Assembly: GCA_947624305.1 (NCBI GenBank)
Contig: CANQKC010000032.1
Span: forward strand, 1 to 34,754
Length of the DNA: 34,754 nt
Origin: an uncultured Monoglobus sp.
Lineage (GTDB): Bacteria; Bacillota; Clostridia; Monoglobales; Monoglobaceae
Direction of reading: 5' to 3'
The translations under genes were made by a program, and so were the position numbers. The notes below the pieces were generated by a model. The model saw only the letters and a list, made by a program, of their open reading frames with translations. It was not told where the DNA came from and ran no database searches. Positions 1 through 8,210 of the stretch are shown here, piece after piece (the stretch's first letter is position 1; the number at the start of each line of letters is the position of its first letter).

Positions 1-62
1 TTGTCACCCTTATTAAGTATATCATGTTTTTGGATTCTTTGGGTTACAATTTTATTTCAAAA

Positions 63-1763
63 TTAGATTGACGTGTTAATTCCCGCGCCGAGCTTTAAGC
101 TCTCGGCCTGAGCCAGCATTTCGGCCGCCGCTCTGCGGGTGATGTCGGTCACGGAAACGCCCCCGATTATGCGCGACAGCTCGTCGCGCCGCTCCGACTC
201 CGAAAGCAGCCGCACTCTCGCTGTTGTCTCGCTGTCGCTGCTGCTCTTTTCGATAAGATAATGCCTGTCTCCCATCGAGGCGATCTGCGCCAGATGAGTT
301 ATGCACAGCACCTGCTTTTCGCGGGAAATTTTGCATATCTTCTCGGATATGCGCTGCGCGGCTCTGCCGCTCACTCCGGTGTCGATCTCGTCAAAGATCA
401 GCGTGTCAACTATGTCGCCCTTCGACAGCACCGACTTGATCGCCAGCATTATGCGCGACATCTCGCCGCCCGAAGCGATCTTGCTGAGCGGCTTTAAGCT
501 TTCGCCCGGGTTGGTGGAAATGAGGAACTCAATATCATCTCCGCCATTTATCGTAAAGTCCGCGGGTCTTATCTCCGCCGCGAACACGACCTTGCTCATG
601 TCAAGCTCCGAAAGCTCGCCCATAATCCGCTTCGACAGCTCGACTCCCGCCGCGCGGCGCGTCTCGGTAAGCCTTTCGGCCGCCTCCTCGGTGCGCCGCC
701 GCGCCGCCTCGATCTCGCGCCCCAGAGCCGACAGTTCCTCGTCAAGATTTTCTATCTTTTCAAGCTCTTCGGCGCAGCGTTCGCCGTAAGCGATAATTTC
801 CTTAACGTCGGCGCAGCCGAACTTGCGCTTCAAATCCGATATGAGCGCCAGCCGCTCCTGAACCGCGTCGATCTCGCCCGGCTCAAACTCCGCATGGTCG
901 ATATACGACTTAAGCTCGCGCGTCACGTCATCAATATCCGCGAGCGCGGAGTTTATTGTCTCGTAATAGCCCTTGAGCTTCGGAACATAATCCGCGGCGT
1001 CCTCAAGGGATCTCGCGGCTCCGCTGAGCATATCATATGCCGAGCTCATCGACTCGTCGCCGTACAGCTCGCTGTAAGCCTCATACACGCCGCTCATTAT
1101 CTTTTCGGAATTTTCAAGGAACTCAAATCTCAGGTTCAGCTCCTCTTCCTCGCCCGGCTTAAGCGCCGCGGCCCCGATCTCGTCAATGTGAAACCTGAGC
1201 AGCTCCGCCCGCCGCTCCTTGTCGGTCTCGGCGCGGGACAGCTCCTCATATTTGTCAACCAAATCGGAATACTCGCAGAACGCCTTGGCGTAAGCCTCGC
1301 GCTCGGCCGCGTTCCCCGCGAACTCGTCCACAAATCCCCTGTGCTTTGACGGCACAAGCAGCGCCTGATTGTCAAGCTGGCCGTGAATGGTGAGCAGCAG
1401 CTCGCCGATCTCGCGCGCCACCGACAGCGGGATTATCCTGCCGTTCACGCGGCACACGCTCTTTCCGGAGGCCGACAGCCGCCTTGACAGAATAACCATT
1501 CCGTCCTCCGGCTCGACCTCAAGCTCGCCGAGCTTTTCGGCCGCCGCTCCGCCGACCTCAAACACCGCCTGCGCAAACGCGTACTCGGCGCCGCTGCGTA
1601 TCAGATCGCGCGGAGTTCTGCCGCCCAGAGCCATGTTCAGCGAGTCGATCAGAATGGACTTTCCCGCTCCGGTCTCACCAGTCATCACGTTGAAGCCGCC
1701 GCCGAATTCAATATTCACATGTTCGATGATCGCCACGTTTTTTATCTCAAGCTCGGTTAACAT
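63..1763 (-). CDS. recN: DNA repair protein RecN
   Basis: SMC-like ATPase of recombinational double-strand-break repair, acting at the nucleoid. The 566-aa product has the normal family length. The N-terminus carries Walker A GETGAGKS (residues about 29-36), the middle is charged helical and coiled-coil-like, and the C-terminal ATPase lobe has a signature-like SGGEMSR and Walker B LIFDEIDTGVSG. The start ATG at 1763 has GAGGTGAGAAT directly upstream. It lies 19 bp downstream of nadK on the same strand, so the two are probably cotranscribed. In many Clostridia argR sits between nadK and recN; here it is absent. No hairpin terminator is visible in the 62 bp beyond the stop. Identification is secure. 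Confidence 0.97.
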   Translation of the reverse strand: MLTELEIKNVAIIEHVNIEFGGGFNVMTGETGAGKSILIDSLNMALGGRTPRDLIRSGAEYAFAQAVFEVGGAAAEKLGELEVEPEDGMVILSRRLSASGKSVCRVNGRIIPLSVAREIGELLLTIHGQLDNQALLVPSKHRGFVDEFAGNAAEREAYAKAFCEYSDLVDKYEELSRAETDKERRAELLRFHIDEIGAAALKPGEEEELNLRFEFLENSEKIMSGVYEAYSELYGDESMSSAYDMLSGAARSLEDAADYVPKLKGYYETINSALADIDDVTRELKSYIDHAEFEPGEIDAVQERLALISDLKRKFGCADVKEIIAYGERCAEELEKIENLDEELSALGREIEAARRRTEEAAERLTETRRAAGVELSKRIMGELSELDMSKVVFAAEIRPADFTINGGDDIEFLISTNPGESLKPLSKIASGGEMSRIMLAIKSVLSKGDIVDTLIFDEIDTGVSGRAAQRISEKICKISREKQVLCITHLAQIASMGDRHYLIEKSSSDSETTARVRLLSESERRDELSRIIGGVSVTDITRRAAAEMLAQAESLKLGAGINTSI

Positions 1764-1782
1764 ATTCTCACCTCAAACTATC

Positions 1783-2655
1783 TCAATCCGACAATTTATT
1801 TCTCAGCACGTCAAAGAATGTTGGGTCGTCAAGCTTGACAAGCAATGTGCTGTATTCCGACTTTTTGATCCTGACCTTCTCATGATCCTTCTTTATCTTG
1901 TATATCATCTTTCCGTCCGCTCTGACCACCGCGCCGCAACGATACGGCTCGAGGCATGAGATCTCGATGACCCTGTCCGCCGGGATGACCGCCGACCGCG
2001 CCTTGAGCGTGTGCGGACAGATAGGGGTTATTATCATTGCGTCAACCTCGGGGTGCATAACGGCGCCGCCCGCCGACAGCGAGTAAGCCGTAGACCCCAC
2101 CGCGGTCGCCGCGATTATTCCGTCGGCCGAATACTCGCTCATCGCGTTCCCGTTAACGCTGACGCCGACAGTTACCATTTTATAATCCTCGCCACTGACA
2201 ATAAGGTCGTTGAGCGCCGTGTGCCTCTCGATCACGCTTCCGTCGCCGCCGACGATCTCAATGTCGAGCATCATGCAGCGGTTAACGCCGAAGCTGCCGT
2301 TGATGATCGGCTCAAGCGGCCCGTAGCAGCCCTTTTCAATTCTGGCGAGAAAGCCCAGGTGCCCCATGTTCACGCCGACTATCGGCAAGGCGTATTTCGC
2401 CGCGTCCACCGCGGCCTCGATTATCGTTCCGTCGCCGCCCAGCGCGATGAGCAGCTCCGCGCCCGAGAATACCTTTTCGCGCTCGTCAAACTCCGCCTTA
2501 ACTCCCTCGGCCCCGCATACGGCCCTGAGGTAAGGCTCAAACTCGCGCTCGATAAGCAGCGCGCAGTCGAATTTTTTTAAGTATTTAATAAGGTTTATAG
2601 TCTCTTTGCAATCCTTATCCTTAAATATATTAGGTATCAAAGCGATCTTTTTCAT
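1783..2655 (-). CDS. nadK: NAD kinase
   Basis: Phosphorylates NAD to NADP in the cytoplasm. The 290-aa protein is typical in length. It has the GGDGT nucleotide-binding motif at residues about 73-77, a VNMGHLGFLA stretch near 95-104, and the conserved C-terminal DGIIAATAVGSTAYSLSAGG segment near 178-197. The ATG at 2655 is preceded by AGAAAGGA at a suitable distance. It is followed at 19 bp by recN. Upstream, towards tlyA, the usual close spacing is interrupted by about 1 kb of palindromic tandem repeats and a DUF559 gene, so transcription coupling to dxs-tlyA may be weakened. Confidence 0.97.
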   Translation of the reverse strand: MKKIALIPNIFKDKDCKETINLIKYLKKFDCALLIEREFEPYLRAVCGAEGVKAEFDEREKVFSGAELLIALGGDGTIIEAAVDAAKYALPIVGVNMGHLGFLARIEKGCYGPLEPIINGSFGVNRCMMLDIEIVGGDGSVIERHTALNDLIVSGEDYKMVTVGVSVNGNAMSEYSADGIIAATAVGSTAYSLSAGGAVMHPEVDAMIITPICPHTLKARSAVIPADRVIEISCLEPYRCGAVVRADGKMIYKIKKDHEKVRIKKSEYSTLLVKLDDPTFFDVLRNKLSD

Positions 2656-2694
2656 AAAAAATCCTTTCTGCTGTCTGCTCCGATGAAAACGACG

Positions 2695-3166
2695 AATTTA
2701 TTCACGGGTAGAGCATGTTCCTGCCTCTCCCCTTGGGGAGAGGTGCCTGCGAAGCAGGCGGAGAGGGGTTCATCCCTGCTCTAATCATTTATTGTCTATT
2801 TCCCGCTTAATTAATTCACATGTAGAGCATGTTTCTGCCTCTCCCCTTGGGGAGAGGTGCCTGCGAAGCAGGCGGAGAGGGGTTCATCCCCTCTTTAATC
2901 ATTTATTTTCTATTTCCCGCTTAATCAATTCACATGTAGAGCATGTTTCTGCCTCTCCCCTTGGGGAGAGGTGCCTGCGAAGCAGGCGGAGAGGGGTTTA
3001 TCCCCACTTTAATCATTTATTGTCTATTTCCCGTTTAATCAATTCACATGTAGAGCATGTTTCTGCCTCTCCCCTTGGGGAGAGGTGCCTGCGAAGCAGG
3101 CGGAGAGGGGTTTATCCCCACTTTAATCATTTATTGTCTATTTCCCGTTTAATCAATTCACATACT
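2695..3166. repeat. Tandem array of 114-bp palindromic units
   Basis: Four near-identical copies start at about 2711, 2825, 2939 and 3053, an exact 114-bp period. Each contains the palindrome CCTCTCCCCTTGGGGAGAGG (2724-2743 in copy 1), followed by the small hairpin GCCTGCgaaGCAGGC (2745-2759) and then GGAGAGGGG. The remainder of each unit is the AT-rich sequence found at the 3' end of the DUF559 gene (its last codons and stop). The array therefore looks like amplification of palindrome plus gene tail. A plus-strand ORF through the array (2792-3181) is an artefact of the periodicity. The palindrome belongs to the same family seen at 3513-3679 and, degenerate, at 15070-15215. Confidence 0.93.
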
Positions 3167-3486
3167 GTTTCAAACTCATGATCTATATCCGAATTAGAAA
3201 ATCGAATCACTTTTATTCCATGCTTATTTATAACCTGTGTCCGCAGTAAGTCGCGTTCATATATTTCATCTATTTTGTGTTGATTTCCATCAATCTCAAT
3301 TGCCAGTTTAGCTGATGGCGAATAAAAATCAACAATATAGTTCCCAATCACTTTTTGTTTATAAAACTTAACCGGGTAATAACGCAAAAAATCATACCAT
3401 AAATGCCTTTCTTGTTTAGTCATTTCAGCTCTTAATTTCTTTGCTCTTTTAATAAGATTTTGGTTGTATTCCTTTTTATTAAACAT
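3127..3486 (-). CDS. DUF559 / Vsr-like endonuclease domain protein
   Basis: A 119-aa single-domain protein of the DUF559 family, a predicted PD-(D/E)xK fold related to Vsr nucleases. Visible features are a basic N-terminus, LRAEMTKQERHLWYDFLR, then KQKVIGNYIVDFYSPSAKLA and the acidic core EIDGNQH at about 80-86, ending with VIRFSN. The cytoplasmic function is unknown; DNA cleavage or nicking is a fold-based inference. The start ATG at 3486 has only a weak GAGA ribosome site. The gene is more AT-rich than tlyA and nadK and interrupts their usual adjacency. It is bracketed on both sides by palindromic tandem repeats, one set of which contains copies of its own 3' end, which suggests arrival as a cassette. 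Confidence 0.85.
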   Translation of the reverse strand: MFNKKEYNQNLIKRAKKLRAEMTKQERHLWYDFLRYYPVKFYKQKVIGNYIVDFYSPSAKLAIEIDGNQHKIDEIYERDLLRTQVINKHGIKVIRFSNSDIDHEFETVCELIKREIDNK

Positions 3487-3512
3487 ATCTTAATTCTCTA
3501 ATTGCCGAAACA

Positions 3513-3679
3513 AACCCCTCTCAGTCACCTTCGGTGACAGCTCTCCCCAAGGGGAGAGCCTAACTCCGTCCGTTCCCACAAAAAGGCACATCGGCAATCA
3601 ATCCAATGACAGCTCTCCCCAAGGGGAGAGCCTGACGCCGTCCGCTTCCGCCAAAAGGCGCATCGGCAATCAATCCAAT
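3513..3679. repeat. Palindromic repeat pair with 72-bp duplication
   Basis: CTCTCCCCAAGGGGAGAG palindromes at about 3541-3558 and 3613-3630 lie in units duplicated with a 72-bp period (3536-3607 and 3608-3679). Both units end in the same 18-base string, and the second copy of that string overlaps the stop codon of tlyA (3670-3672). Before the first copy is an extra hairpin, GTCACCttcGGTGAC (3523-3537), next to CCCCTCTCA. This is the same element family as the 114-bp array, in the other orientation, on the opposite side of the DUF559 gene. Confidence 0.85.
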
Positions 3680-4461
3680 TCGTGCGAATTTTCAACAACC
3701 TCGGTTATATCTAAATCACGGCTCTCGCCGGAGCTTTTTTCAATATTCATCAGATACTCTATATTGCCCTCGGGCCCCTTTATGGGCGAGAAGTCAAGTC
3801 CGAGCACCTTAAACCCCGTGTCCTTCGCTATTTCAAACACCTTTTCGATCACCTCACGGTGAACGCTCTTATCGCGCACGACGCCCTTTTTGCCTACCTT
3901 TTCTCGTCCCGCCTCAAACTGGGGCTTGATAAGGCAGACAGCCGAGCCGCCTTCCTTTAAAAGCTCATAGGCGGGCGGCAGAATAAGCCCGAGCGAAATA
4001 AAAGACACGTCGACCGAAAAAAAATCTATCTCCTCGGGCACCTCGGCTTTTGTCACATACCGAAAGTTAGTGCGCTCCAAATTCACGACCCGCTCGTCGC
4101 AGCGGAGCTTCCACGCGAGCTGTCCGTAGCCCACGTCGATCGAATAAACCCTCACCGCGCCGTTTTGCAGCATACAGTCGGTAAAGCCGCCGGTGGATGC
4201 GCCTATGTCCATGCACACCTTTCCCTCAAGATTTATCGGAAACGCGCTCATCGCCTTCTCAAGCTTGAGTCCGCCGCGGCTCACATAGCGCAGCGAGTTG
4301 TCGCGCACCTCGATTTTTTCATTGCCCTTCACAGCCTGACCGGCCTTCAGAGCCTTTTGGTCATCAACATACACGCAGCCCGCCATGATCACGGACTGCG
4401 CTTTGCTCCGCGTTTCAATTAATCCGTTTTTCACCAAATAATTGTCAAGTCTCTCGCTCAT
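3670..4461 (-). CDS. tlyA: TlyA-family rRNA 2'-O-methyltransferase
   Basis: TlyA/hemolysin-A family proteins methylate ribosomal RNA riboses; exact target nucleotides here are inferred from the family. The 263-aa protein has an N-terminal S4 RNA-binding domain (residues 1-60) and an FtsJ-like SAM methyltransferase domain with CMDIGASTGGFTD at about 83-95. The K-D-K catalytic pattern is visible as K66 (RGGLKLEK), D151 (SVDVSF) and K179 (LIKPQFEAG). It overlaps the end of dxs by 4 bp (ATGA-type coupling), so the pair is translationally coupled. The stop codon lies inside the second copy of a 72-bp duplication. Confidence 0.93.
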   Translation of the reverse strand: MSERLDNYLVKNGLIETRSKAQSVIMAGCVYVDDQKALKAGQAVKGNEKIEVRDNSLRYVSRGGLKLEKAMSAFPINLEGKVCMDIGASTGGFTDCMLQNGAVRVYSIDVGYGQLAWKLRCDERVVNLERTNFRYVTKAEVPEEIDFFSVDVSFISLGLILPPAYELLKEGGSAVCLIKPQFEAGREKVGKKGVVRDKSVHREVIEKVFEIAKDTGFKVLGLDFSPIKGPEGNIEYLMNIEKSSGESRDLDITEVVENSHELD

Positions 4462-6332
4462 ATCTGTTTAAGCCGCTCCTCTATCCTCTCCGCGATCTTG
4501 TCCGCCGAAAGGCCGTAGCGTTCCTCTAACTCGGCCACCTTTCCCTGGCAAACCGGCTCGTCCGGATATGCCAGCTTCAATATCTTTTTGTCAAGAGCGT
4601 CCTCCAAAAGCCGCCCGAAGCCTCCGTTTATAACGTTGTTTTCAACCGAGGCCACGATTTTCGCCCTGTCCGCCATATCTTTAACAGACGCCGGGTCAAA
4701 GGGCTTTAGGCAGACCGCGTCGGCAACCGCCGCGGAATAGCCCTTATCCTCCAAAATTCTCGCCGCACCCAGCGCGTTTTTGAGCATGACTCCCGTCGAA
4801 ACGATCAGCACGTCGGGCCTGTCCGCTGAAACAATCACTCTCGGCTCCGCGCATTTGTCGGGCGTGAGCCGCGGGATTTCCGCGTCATAATCCTCCGCCG
4901 TGCAGGCGGCGCCGCGGGGGTACCTCAACGCACACGGCCCACAACCGTCTATCAGACTTTTCAGCATGGGCTCCATATCCTCGCAAATCGCGGGAGATAA
5001 TATTTTCATGTTCGGCATATGCGAAAAATACGATATGTCATAAACGCCCTGATGCGTCTCGCCGTCGCTTCCCACCGGGCCCGAGCGGTCGACCGCGAAA
5101 ATAACGTGCAGATTTTGCAGACACACGTCGTGCAGGATCTGGTCATACGCCCTTTGCAGGAAGGTGGAATACACCGCAAAAACCGGGGTTATTCCCGCCC
5201 GCGCCAGGCCTGCCGAAAAAGTGACCGCGTGCTGCTCGGCGATACCGACGTCGAAAAAGCGATCGGGGAATTTTTCCGCGAACCGCGAAAGACCAGTTCC
5301 GTCGGGCATGGCCGCGGTAACTGCCGCGATCTTCTCGTTTTCGTCCGCCAGGCCGCACAGAGTTCGGCCAAAGCATTTGGACCAGCTCTCCCTTTTTGAC
5401 GACTTGAACAGCTTGCCGCTCTTTATGTCAAAGCTGCCCACGCCGTGATACAGATCGGGCTCCTGCTCCGCTGGCTTATAGCCCTTGCCTTTTTTGGTGC
5501 AGACATGGATAAACACGGGCTTTGTTTTATTTTTCGCGTATTTAAGCACGGCTATCAGCCTCTCGAAGTCGTGGCCGTCCACCGGCCCGAGATACGAATA
5601 GCCCATGCTCTCAAACATCGCGTTTCCGTCCACGACCATATTTTTAATATCGGTTTTGACTTTGATCAGGCCTTTTTTGGTCGGCTCGCCCACAACCGGA
5701 ATATTGCCGAGAGCGGTCTTGAACTCGTCTTTAAACTTCAAATACTTGTTGGCGTTGCGCAGGCGTTTCATCGCGCGCGAAACGCCGCCCACGTTCTTTG
5801 AAATCGACATGTCGTTATCATTATAGATTATTATTAAATTTTTGGTGTTATGCCCCGCGTGATTAAGCGCCTCATAAGCCATTCCGCCGGTCAAGGCGCC
5901 GTCGCCTATCACCGCAATGCTCTTCGCCTTGATCCCGCGCAGGCAGTTGGCTTTGGCAATTCCCGCCGCCGCCGAGATCGAGGTCGAGCTGTGGCCCGTG
6001 TTGAACGTGTCGCGCTTGTCCTCTTCAAATTTGGGGAACCCGCTGAGCCCGCCGAGCTTTCTGAGCCTGGCGAACCTGTCCCCTCTGCCGGTCAGGATCT
6101 TGTGGGTGTAGCTCTGGTGGCCCACATCCCACACTATGCTGTCGCCGCCGTTTATGTCAAAAACTCTGTGCAGGGCTATGGTCAGCTCAACAACGCCCAA
6201 ATTCGAGGCAAGATGGCCCCCATTTTTGGACACCGCTTTCAGTATAAATTGCCTTATGTCGGCGGCAAGCTCCTTAAGCTCGTCTATGCTGAGCTTTCTG
6301 AGCTCCGCCGAGGTATATTCTCTGATCTCCAT
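4458..6332 (-). CDS. dxs: 1-deoxy-D-xylulose-5-phosphate synthase
   Basis: Condenses pyruvate and glyceraldehyde-3-phosphate to DXP, the entry step of the non-mevalonate isoprenoid pathway and a source for thiamine and pyridoxal precursors. The 624-aa length is normal. Visible motifs are GGHLASNLG (H40), WDVGHQ (H72), the thiamine-diphosphate motif GDGALTGG at 143-150 with the following NDND, and a transketolase C-terminal part with DVGIAEQHA. ATG at 6332 follows GAGG at 7 bp. It overlaps tlyA at its 3' end. A hairpin at 6360-6383 just upstream separates it from the VOC gene. Confidence 0.97.
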   Translation of the reverse strand: MEIREYTSAELRKLSIDELKELAADIRQFILKAVSKNGGHLASNLGVVELTIALHRVFDINGGDSIVWDVGHQSYTHKILTGRGDRFARLRKLGGLSGFPKFEEDKRDTFNTGHSSTSISAAAGIAKANCLRGIKAKSIAVIGDGALTGGMAYEALNHAGHNTKNLIIIYNDNDMSISKNVGGVSRAMKRLRNANKYLKFKDEFKTALGNIPVVGEPTKKGLIKVKTDIKNMVVDGNAMFESMGYSYLGPVDGHDFERLIAVLKYAKNKTKPVFIHVCTKKGKGYKPAEQEPDLYHGVGSFDIKSGKLFKSSKRESWSKCFGRTLCGLADENEKIAAVTAAMPDGTGLSRFAEKFPDRFFDVGIAEQHAVTFSAGLARAGITPVFAVYSTFLQRAYDQILHDVCLQNLHVIFAVDRSGPVGSDGETHQGVYDISYFSHMPNMKILSPAICEDMEPMLKSLIDGCGPCALRYPRGAACTAEDYDAEIPRLTPDKCAEPRVIVSADRPDVLIVSTGVMLKNALGAARILEDKGYSAAVADAVCLKPFDPASVKDMADRAKIVASVENNVINGGFGRLLEDALDKKILKLAYPDEPVCQGKVAELEERYGLSADKIAERIEERLKQI

Positions 6333-6359
6333 AATGCAGCCTCATATCAATTAACAATT

Positions 6360-6383
6360 CGGCAGGCGGTTTATCGCCTGCCG
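6360..6383. terminator. Hairpin between VOC gene and dxs
   Basis: Perfect 9-bp stem CGGCAGGCG / CGCCTGCCG with a 6-base loop, lying 21 bp past the stop of the VOC gene in the direction of transcription. The plus strand is followed by a T-rich stretch; on the transcribed minus strand the tail is only AATTGTTAATT, so termination may be partial. Confidence 0.6.
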
Positions 6384-6404
6384 ATCTTTTCTTCAGCGCT
6401 TACT

Positions 6405-6779
6405 TTAAAGAGGCGTAACTCTGTGAATTATGTGCAGAATATTGCCGTCAGGATCCTCAAAGTACATTGTGCCGATACCCTTGGCGCTGACCGCCGCGTC
6501 TATCAGGACCTTGACTCCCGCGCCCTTGAGCTTCTCAACCATGCCGTCAAAATCGTCGACCGAAATCGCGATATGGCGAATGCCCGTCGCCTTCATATCC
6601 TGCTTTGAACCCTTGATGTCGGAACGCTGGAACTCGATCATTCCGCCGTCGTCAGCCTTGAGGAAGAACGTTCCCTTGCCGTTGTCATACACAACCTTCC
6701 AACCGAACATGTCCATGTACCAATCCTTAAGCGCCGCCGTGTCGTGCGCGCAGATACAAATATGCTCAATACCAATCAT
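6405..6779 (-). CDS. VOC superfamily (glyoxalase-fold) protein
   Basis: A small cytoplasmic protein of the vicinal-oxygen-chelate fold, built from two beta-alpha-beta-beta-beta modules. The first contains IEHICICAHDTAALKDWYMDMFG; the second, RHIAISVDDFDGMVEKLKGAG, is followed by MYFEDPDGNILHIIHR, typical of metal-dependent dioxygenase or lyase relatives. Two in-frame ATGs exist, at 6785 and 6779. AGGAGG lies 8 bp before the second but only 2 bp before the first, so 6779 (124 aa) is chosen. The substrate cannot be assigned. The gene follows hisIE by about 40 bp on the same strand, which could be simple readthrough rather than a histidine role. Confidence 0.85.
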   Translation of the reverse strand: MIGIEHICICAHDTAALKDWYMDMFGWKVVYDNGKGTFFLKADDGGMIEFQRSDIKGSKQDMKATGIRHIAISVDDFDGMVEKLKGAGVKVLIDAAVSAKGIGTMYFEDPDGNILHIIHRVTPL

Positions 6780-6819
6780 TTTCATTACCTCCTAAAATTT
6801 TTTGCTTTTTTCTTTATTT

Positions 6820-7473
6820 TTATTTATATCTTTTTTGCAGCTCAACAAATATATCGTCCCAGGTGAGGCCCTCCTCGACCAGAACCACCGACAGGTGGTA
6901 CAAAAGGTCGGCCGTCTCGTACTGCACCTCGGACTTTACATAATTCTTGGACGCGATAATGACCTCGGATGCCTCCTCGCCCACCTTTTTGAGCATTTTG
7001 TCAATGCCCTTGTCAAACAGATAATTGGTGTATGATCCCTTTTTGGGATTTTTTACCCTGTCCACGATAACGTTGTAAACGTCATAAAGTATGCCGGGCT
7101 TGGCGGCGGTCCCTGTGGGGATCTCCTCAAGCTTGCCCTCCTTCACCCTGCGGTAGAAGCAGGAATGATTGTTGGTGTGGCAGGCGTTGCCGGTCTGCTT
7201 TACCTTGAGCACGACCGCGTCCTGATCGCAGTCAACATACATTTCAACAACGTCCTGATAGTTTCCGCTGGTCGCGCCCTTTTCCCAGAGCTGCTTGCGG
7301 CTGCGGCTGAAATATGTGGCGTGGCCGGTCTTTAAGGTTTCTCTTATGCTTTCCTCATTCATATAGGCGAGCATAAGCACCTCGCCGCTGACGCTGTCCT
7401 GCGCCACCGCGGGGATCAATCCGTTGTCGTCAAATTTTAAGTCCTTAATGAACTCCGCGTTTATCATTTCCAT
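6820..7473 (-). CDS. hisIE: Phosphoribosyl-AMP cyclohydrolase / phosphoribosyl-ATP pyrophosphatase
   Basis: Bifunctional enzyme of histidine steps 2 and 3. The N-terminal HisI part (about residues 1-115) contains [10 protein letters not shown], the metal-binding DCDQDA and [10 protein letters not shown]. The C-terminal HisE part (about 125-215) contains [12 protein letters not shown], typical of the MazG-like pyrophosphatase fold. An upstream GTG at 7482 is possible, but AAAGGA lies only 2 bp before it, whereas the ATG at 7473 has an 11-bp spacing. It follows hisA closely. The HisI-HisE fusion is common and not unusual. Confidence 0.95.
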   Translation of the reverse strand: MEMINAEFIKDLKFDDNGLIPAVAQDSVSGEVLMLAYMNEESIRETLKTGHATYFSRSRKQLWEKGATSGNYQDVVEMYVDCDQDAVVLKVKQTGNACHTNNHSCFYRRVKEGKLEEIPTGTAAKPGILYDVYNVIVDRVKNPKKGSYTNYLFDKGIDKMLKKVGEEASEVIIASKNYVKSEVQYETADLLYHLSVVLVEEGLTWDDIFVELQKRYK

Positions 7474-7496
7474 ATTGTTCACATTCCTTTCAGAAT

Positions 7497-8210
7497 TTAT
7501 TTCGCTGTTTTGATCGCCTCTCGAAGGTCGATGCTTCCGGTGTATAACGCCTTGCCGATTATCGCGCCTTGAACGCCCGCGGTCTTTAGCGCCTCAACAT
7601 CCCGAAGAGTCGTGACGCCGCCCGAGGCCACAACATCCATATTGACCAATGCGGCCATTTCTCTCATGGCCTCAAGGTTCGGGCCGCCGAGCATGCCGTC
7701 GGTGGCAATATCGGTGTATATTACCGTCCCCACACCGATCTCTTCCATGCGCTTCGCGAGTTCGAGCGCTCCTATGTCGCTGACGTCCTCCCAGCCGCTG
7801 ACCGCGGCTTTGCCGTCTTTTGCGTCAATTCCAACGGCGATCCGCTCGCCGTATTTCAAAACCGCCTCACGGACGAACCCGGGGTCGCGCAGCGCCGAGG
7901 TTCCTATGATCACTCTGTACACGCCCGCGCTCAGGTATTTTTCGGCGCAGTCCATGCCGCGTATACCGCCGCCCACCTCGACCTTGCATGACACCGAGCG
8001 GGCTATATCCGAGATGAGCTCAAAGTTCGGCATGTCTCCGCTCCGGGCGCCGTCAAGATCAACAACGTGAATGAACTCCGCGCCGCAGCTTTCCCATTCC
8101 TTCGCGACGGCAACGGGGTCTTTGCCGAACGTGGTCTTTTGGGAATAGTCACCCTTGACCAGGCGCACGCACTCGCCGCCGATTATGTCTATTGCGGGAT
8201 ATATCGTCAT
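7497..8210 (-). CDS. hisA: ProFAR isomerase HisA
   Basis: Phosphoribosylformimino-AICAR isomerase, histidine step 4, a TIM barrel of 237 aa. The start [20 protein letters not shown] is the canonical HisA N-terminus with the catalytic Asp (AIDI). [23 protein letters not shown] and ASGGV are the barrel phosphate-binding and catalytic segments. Its ATG overlaps the stop of the hisZ-hisG fusion by 4 bp, so the two are translationally coupled. HisF, HisH and the later enzymes are not in this window. Confidence 0.95.
   Translation of the reverse strand: MTIYPAIDIIGGECVRLVKGDYSQKTTFGKDPVAVAKEWESCGAEFIHVVDLDGARSGDMPNFELISDIARSVSCKVEVGGGIRGMDCAEKYLSAGVYRVIIGTSALRDPGFVREAVLKYGERIAVGIDAKDGKAAVSGWEDVSDIGALELAKRMEEIGVGTVIYTDIATDGMLGGPNLEAMREMAALVNMDVVASGGVTTLRDVEALKTAGVQGAIIGKALYTGSIDLREAIKTAK

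Noticed and set aside
2695..3166. CRISPR array
   Set aside because: The whole 114-bp unit repeats, with no unique spacers and no cas genes.
2792..3181. Plus-strand 129-aa ORF with repeated peptide
   Set aside because: It is produced by the 114-bp period being a multiple of three; there is no ribosome site and the array is palindromic repeat DNA overlapping the DUF559 gene end.
5850..6608. 252-aa plus-strand ORF opposite dxs and the VOC gene
   Set aside because: Spans two genuine minus-strand genes and has no start signal; a shadow.
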